From: an uncultured Alistipes sp.
Lineage (GTDB): Bacteria; Bacteroidota; Bacteroidia; Bacteroidales; Rikenellaceae
DNA length: 27,730 nt
Reading direction: 5' to 3'
Assembly: GCA_900546005.1 (NCBI GenBank)
Contig: URBJ01000022.1
Coordinates: forward strand, 1-27,730
Part shown: in pieces, positions 25,095-27,730 of the stretch
Numbering within the stretch: position 1 is the first letter of the stretch
Layout: each line of letters begins with the position of its first letter
Made by a program: the position numbers and the translations under genes
The notes under the pieces: model-generated
Told to the model about the DNA's origin: nothing
Database searches by the model: none
The model's input: only the letters and a program-made list of their open reading frames with translations

Positions 25095-25118
25095 CCGGTT
25101 CAGGCAGATTGAGTCGAT

Positions 25119-25159
25119 GCGGATCGGGGAAGATCGCGAAAAAGGAAAAGTCGATCCGC
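25119..25159 (+). other. Inverted repeat before dprA
   Basis: A perfect 8-bp inverted repeat GCGGATCG / CGATCCGC (25119-25126 with 25152-25159) has a 25-base purine-rich loop. It lies between the rhamnosidase stop and dprA. No T-run follows. It may be a weak transcript-end structure or an operator-like palindrome. Confidence 0.35.
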
Positions 25160-25201
25160 TTCCGTGAAAGATGGGTATCACTCCGAAATAAAAGTGAAAA
25201 A

Positions 25202-26497
25202 ATGATAATCGATGACATAGCGCTTACGATGCATCCTGAGGTGGGGCCTCGGACGGCCATCCATTTGCTTGAATGCTTCGGATCGGCCGAACGGATCTTT
25301 GCGGCGACCGAACAGGAGCTCATCGAACGTGCAGGGATTCGTCCGGCCGTGGCGCGAAGTCTGAGCCGGAGGGAGTATCATCCCGCGGCCGATCGAGAAT
25401 TGCAATTTGTGTCCGAATACGGCATACGGGTTTTGGCATCGGATGATCCGCTCTATCCGGAACGGTTGAAAGAGTGCCCGGACTATCCGCATGTACTTTA
25501 TGTTCGGGGTACGGCTGATCTGAATGCCGGAAAATGGATTTCGTTTGTCGGTACGCGCAAGATGACTCATTACGGCCGACGGGCATGCGAAAAAATCATC
25601 GGCGAAGTGGCTTCCCTGTGTCCCGATACTGTGGTGGTCAGCGGTTTGGCTTATGGTGTGGATATTACAGCGCACCGTGCTGCGATGGATGCCGGGCTGA
25701 CGACCGTCGGAGTCGTTGCACATCCGTTGAACCGGATCTATCCTGCCCCTCACACCGGGAGCGCCCGACGGATGATCGAAACGGGTGGGGCACTGATCAG
25801 CGAATATCATTCCGGATGCCGGATGGAGCGTTCCAATTTCGTTCAACGCAACCGGATAATTGCCGGAATGAGTGACGGAACGTTGATCGTTGAGTCGCCG
25901 CGGAAAGGTGGTTCGTTGATTACGGCGGATATGGCCGATGGCTACCATCGGACGGTAATGGCGGTTCCCGGCCGAATCGATGATTCGTTTTCGGAAGGAA
26001 CCAACCATTTGATCCGAAGTCTGAAGGCCTGCATGGTCTGCAGCGGGAAGGATGTGTTGGACGCCTTGGGATGGGAGCCAACAGCAGCAGTTTCCACAGC
26101 CTCAGAGCAAGAACTTTTTCAACCGTCAGCGTCTTTTCTACCGTTGGAATCTCGTTATCTGTCCAAACCCTCACAGTCGTCGGAGTCTCTCCTTGCCCCC
26201 GAATCTTTTCAGCTTTCGGAAACTCTTCACTCTTCCGAACCTTTCGGCCAACCGGAAACAGATTTTCGATCGGAAACGAAAGCATCCGTAGCTTCATCGT
26301 CGTCCGCTTCTCGTCCACAGACCGAGCAGGAACATCTGTTGTCATGTATCGGGGCAGATGACCCGGTATCCGTAGAAGAGTTGAGTATTACAACCGGAAT
26401 TCCGGTCCAAAAATTGGTTGTGCTGTTGCTCGATCTGGAGTTGTCGGGTGCGGTTCGGTCCCATCATGGAGGTTTTTATGTCAGAAGCAAAGTATAA
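25202..26497 (+). CDS. dprA: DNA-processing protein DprA
   Basis: Single-stranded DNA-binding protein that loads RecA during natural transformation; widely conserved also in species not known to be competent. An N-terminal helical region (about 1-75) is followed by the Rossmann-like DprA domain (about 110-285) with FVGTRKMTHYGRRA, VSGLAYGVDITAHRAAM, ALISEYHSG, FVQRNRIIAGMSDGTLIVESP and KGGSLITADMA. A winged-helix domain is at about 376-430. Between them is an unusual linker of about 80 residues (293-373), rich in Ser, Glu and Pro, which makes the protein 431 residues against about 360-380 normally. The ATG at 25202 (MIIDDIALTM) is preferred to an upstream in-frame TTG at 25109. tatD follows directly. 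Confidence 0.93.
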   Translation: MIIDDIALTMHPEVGPRTAIHLLECFGSAERIFAATEQELIERAGIRPAVARSLSRREYHPAADRELQFVSEYGIRVLASDDPLYPERLKECPDYPHVLYVRGTADLNAGKWISFVGTRKMTHYGRRACEKIIGEVASLCPDTVVVSGLAYGVDITAHRAAMDAGLTTVGVVAHPLNRIYPAPHTGSARRMIETGGALISEYHSGCRMERSNFVQRNRIIAGMSDGTLIVESPRKGGSLITADMADGYHRTVMAVPGRIDDSFSEGTNHLIRSLKACMVCSGKDVLDALGWEPTAAVSTASEQELFQPSASFLPLESRYLSKPSQSSESLLAPESFQLSETLHSSEPFGQPETDFRSETKASVASSSSASRPQTEQEHLLSCIGADDPVSVEELSITTGIPVQKLVVLLLDLELSGAVRSHHGGFYVRSKV

Positions 26498-26498
26498 T

Positions 26499-27293
26499 AT
26501 GATGATCGATACCCATTCGCACATCTACGACGAACAGTTCGATGAGGATCGGGACGAAACGGTCTCTCGGGCTCGTGAAGCGGGTGTCGGAAAAATTTTA
26601 TTGCCGGCGATCGACCGAGAGTCTTACGAAGCGATGTTTGCCCTGTCCCGTCACTATCCGGAGTTGTGTCGACCGATGATGGGGCTCCATCCCACCTCGG
26701 TGAACGAAAATCCCCGTTACAAAGAGGATCTTCAGCTGGTTGCCGATTATTTGAAGTGCCCTCCCGAAGGTATCGTCTTTTGTGGAGTGGGAGAGATCGG
26801 GTTGGATCTGTATTGGAACAGAGATTATCGAGCGGAGCAGGAGTATGCACTCAGGTATCAGATCGATTTGGCGTTACAGTACGATTTGCCGGTTGTGTTG
26901 CACACCCGAGAGGCATGGGAGGAGATGTGTGCTTTGTTGGAAGCCTATCGTGGTACGGGGCTGCGCGGAATCGTACACAGTTTCAGTGGAACACTCGAGC
27001 ACTACCGTTTTCTTCGGGAGATCGGAACGTTTTGTTTCGGGATAGGCGGTCCCATAACATATAAAAAATCTCCGGTGGCGAATTTCTTGAGTTCGATGTC
27101 GTTGGATGATTTGGTGTTAGAGACTGATTCGCCCTATTTGTCTCCGGTTCCATATCGAGGCAAACGAAACGAAAGTAGTCGTTTGGTACTGATCTGTAAC
27201 CGGATTGCAGAGTTATACGGAGTGTCCCCGGAAGAGATAGCGGAGCGGACAACCCGAAATACCATTCGGATATTTGGAGACAGGATTGAGTAA
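26499..27293 (+). CDS. tatD: TatD family metal-dependent hydrolase (deoxyribonuclease)
   Basis: Cytoplasmic two-metal hydrolase with 3'-5' exonuclease activity in characterised relatives (264 residues). Metal ligands are visible: His6 and His8 in DTHSH, Glu99 in GEIGLD, His135 in VLHTRE, His160 in VHSFSG and Asp210 in ETDSPYL. The start at 26499 (MMIDTHSH) gives the family N-terminus and lies one base after the dprA stop. An alternative ATG at 26478 has GGAGG five bases upstream, but that GGAGG is explained by the conserved dprA codons HHGGFYV. It probably shares a transcript with dprA. Confidence 0.93.
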   Translation: MMIDTHSHIYDEQFDEDRDETVSRAREAGVGKILLPAIDRESYEAMFALSRHYPELCRPMMGLHPTSVNENPRYKEDLQLVADYLKCPPEGIVFCGVGEIGLDLYWNRDYRAEQEYALRYQIDLALQYDLPVVLHTREAWEEMCALLEAYRGTGLRGIVHSFSGTLEHYRFLREIGTFCFGIGGPITYKKSPVANFLSSMSLDDLVLETDSPYLSPVPYRGKRNESSRLVLICNRIAELYGVSPEEIAERTTRNTIRIFGDRIE

Positions 27294-27371
27294 AAAGCGG
27301 CTGTCGGATCGTATAAAAGTCAAAAAAAAGATTTTACGGAGCGAAATAGGGAAAAATTCGGAAAAAATTCG

Positions 27372-27379
27372 TACATTGC
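27372..27379 (+). promoter_or_regulatory. Possible -7 element for tRNA-Ser
   Basis: TACATTGC at 27372-27379 is one T short of the Bacteroidetes -7 consensus TAnnTTTG and lies about 55 bases before the mature tRNA-Ser. No TTTG occurs at the expected -33 position. The surrounding A-rich stretch is otherwise featureless. Confidence 0.35.
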
Positions 27380-27434
27380 CGCGCCTTTCGAAAGATATGG
27401 TCTGAGGACGAGTTTTTCCGGGGGATAAGGAAAA

Positions 27435-27525
27435 GGAGAAGTGTCCGAGCGGTCGAAGGAGCACGCCTGGAAAGTGTGTATACCTCAAAAGGGTATCGCG
27501 GGTTCGAATCCCGCCTTCTCCGCCA
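27435..27525 (+). tRNA. tRNA-Ser (anticodon GGA)
   Basis: A class II tRNA with a long variable arm. The acceptor stem is GGAGAAG / CTTCTCC with discriminator G, the anticodon stem CACGC/GTGTG holds the loop CTGGAAA (anticodon GGA, reading UCC/UCU), and the variable arm contains TACC...GGTA. The T arm is GCGGG-TTCGAAT-CCCGC. The 3' CCA (27523-27525) is encoded here, unlike in the tRNA-Arg of this window. Confidence 0.96.
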
Positions 27526-27590
27526 GAACGGCTGAAGGGGAGGACAGCGTTTGGTTCCGCTTCGCCGAACAGGTTGGTAAAAAAGATAGT

Positions 27591-27626
27591 CCCGTAAAAC
27601 AATTTATGTTTTACGGGATTTTTTAT
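27591..27626 (+). terminator. Intrinsic terminator after tRNA-Ser
   Basis: A perfect 10-bp stem CCCGTAAAAC / GTTTTACGGG (27591-27600 with 27608-27617) with a 7-base loop is followed by A and six T. It lies 65 bases after the tRNA. Confidence 0.93.
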
Positions 27627-27693
27627 TGCTAAAATACGATAATTGAGAAATTCGAGAATTTGGGCTCATCCATGAATAATAGAGCTGTTGGGT

Positions 27694-27730
27694 ATTTTCC
27701 AGATAAAATAGTATTTATCTCTGGAAAAAT
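27694..27730 (+). repeat. AT-rich inverted repeat at the window edge
   Basis: ATTTTCC-AGATAAA (27694-27707) pairs with TTTATCT-(CT)-GGAAAA (27714-27728), with a 6-base loop and a 2-base bulge. It runs to the right edge of the window, so its full extent is unknown. It could be a regulatory palindrome of the next gene, a mobile-element end or a terminator for a gene beyond the edge. The 65 bases before it (27630-27693) hold no gene I can support. Confidence 0.5.

Noticed and set aside
27441..27632. 63-codon plus-strand frame starting inside tRNA-Ser
   Set aside because: It is a reading of the tRNA gene and the following terminator.

Overview
The window is ordinary chromosomal DNA from a Bacteroidota member, most likely Bacteroidales and possibly Rikenellaceae/Alistipes-like. 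Three things support this. Two promoters have the exact Bacteroidetes geometry TTTG-N20-TAnnTTTG. Shine-Dalgarno sequences are mostly weak. The gene neighbourhoods (nuoLMN, DUF177-rpmF-plsX-fabH, a salvage-type cob cluster behind a cobalamin riboswitch) and protein features (RsmA with NFPY, long RecQ with HRDC and a C-terminal helix-turn-helix) are of Bacteroidales type. The genus is inference. No phage, integrase, transposase, CRISPR array or rRNA is visible.

Layout. 1-4545 (+): the end of a complex I operon, nuoL (5' end cut by the window edge), nuoM and nuoN, closed by an intrinsic terminator at 4571-4603. 4663-11249 (+): a corrinoid uptake and salvage operon with its own promoter, a cobalamin riboswitch and a terminator-like hairpin just before the first gene. 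It holds an ABC importer (btuF-, btuC- and btuD-like) and the nucleotide-loop genes cobU, cobT, cobS and an alpha-ribazole phosphatase gene. Junctions are tight and several genes overlap. A 30-codon Cys/Lys/Ser-rich mini-ORF and a strong terminator follow. 11570-14600 (-): an operon from a textbook promoter, DUF177 gene (yceD-like), rpmF, plsX, fabH and then tRNA-Arg(CCT), with its own terminator facing the cob terminator.

14665-17733 (-): lptB-aroA-aroC, divergent from recQ. 17845-20037 (+): recQ. 20154-25094 (+): a lipoprotein with a transglutaminase-like Cys-His-Glu arrangement, rsmA and a secreted GH78 alpha-L-rhamnosidase, closely spaced. 25202-27293 (+): dprA and tatD. 27435-27525 (+): tRNA-Ser(GGA) and an intrinsic terminator. 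The window ends in an AT-rich inverted repeat.

How the genes work together. The cob cluster imports an incomplete or complete corrinoid across the inner membrane (BtuFCD), activates cobinamide (CobU), activates the lower-ligand base (CobT), joins the two (CobS) and removes the phosphate (CobC). The riboswitch would shut this off when cobalamin is plentiful. The plsX-fabH block feeds phospholipid and fatty-acid synthesis, aroA-aroC are the last two steps to chorismate, and lptB powers LPS export.

No clearly novel system was found. The points most worth checking are an exact 8-bp sequence shared between a riboswitch helix and the downstream terminator, the missing TM7 lysine in NuoM, the transglutaminase-like lipoprotein, and the Cys-rich mini-ORF.
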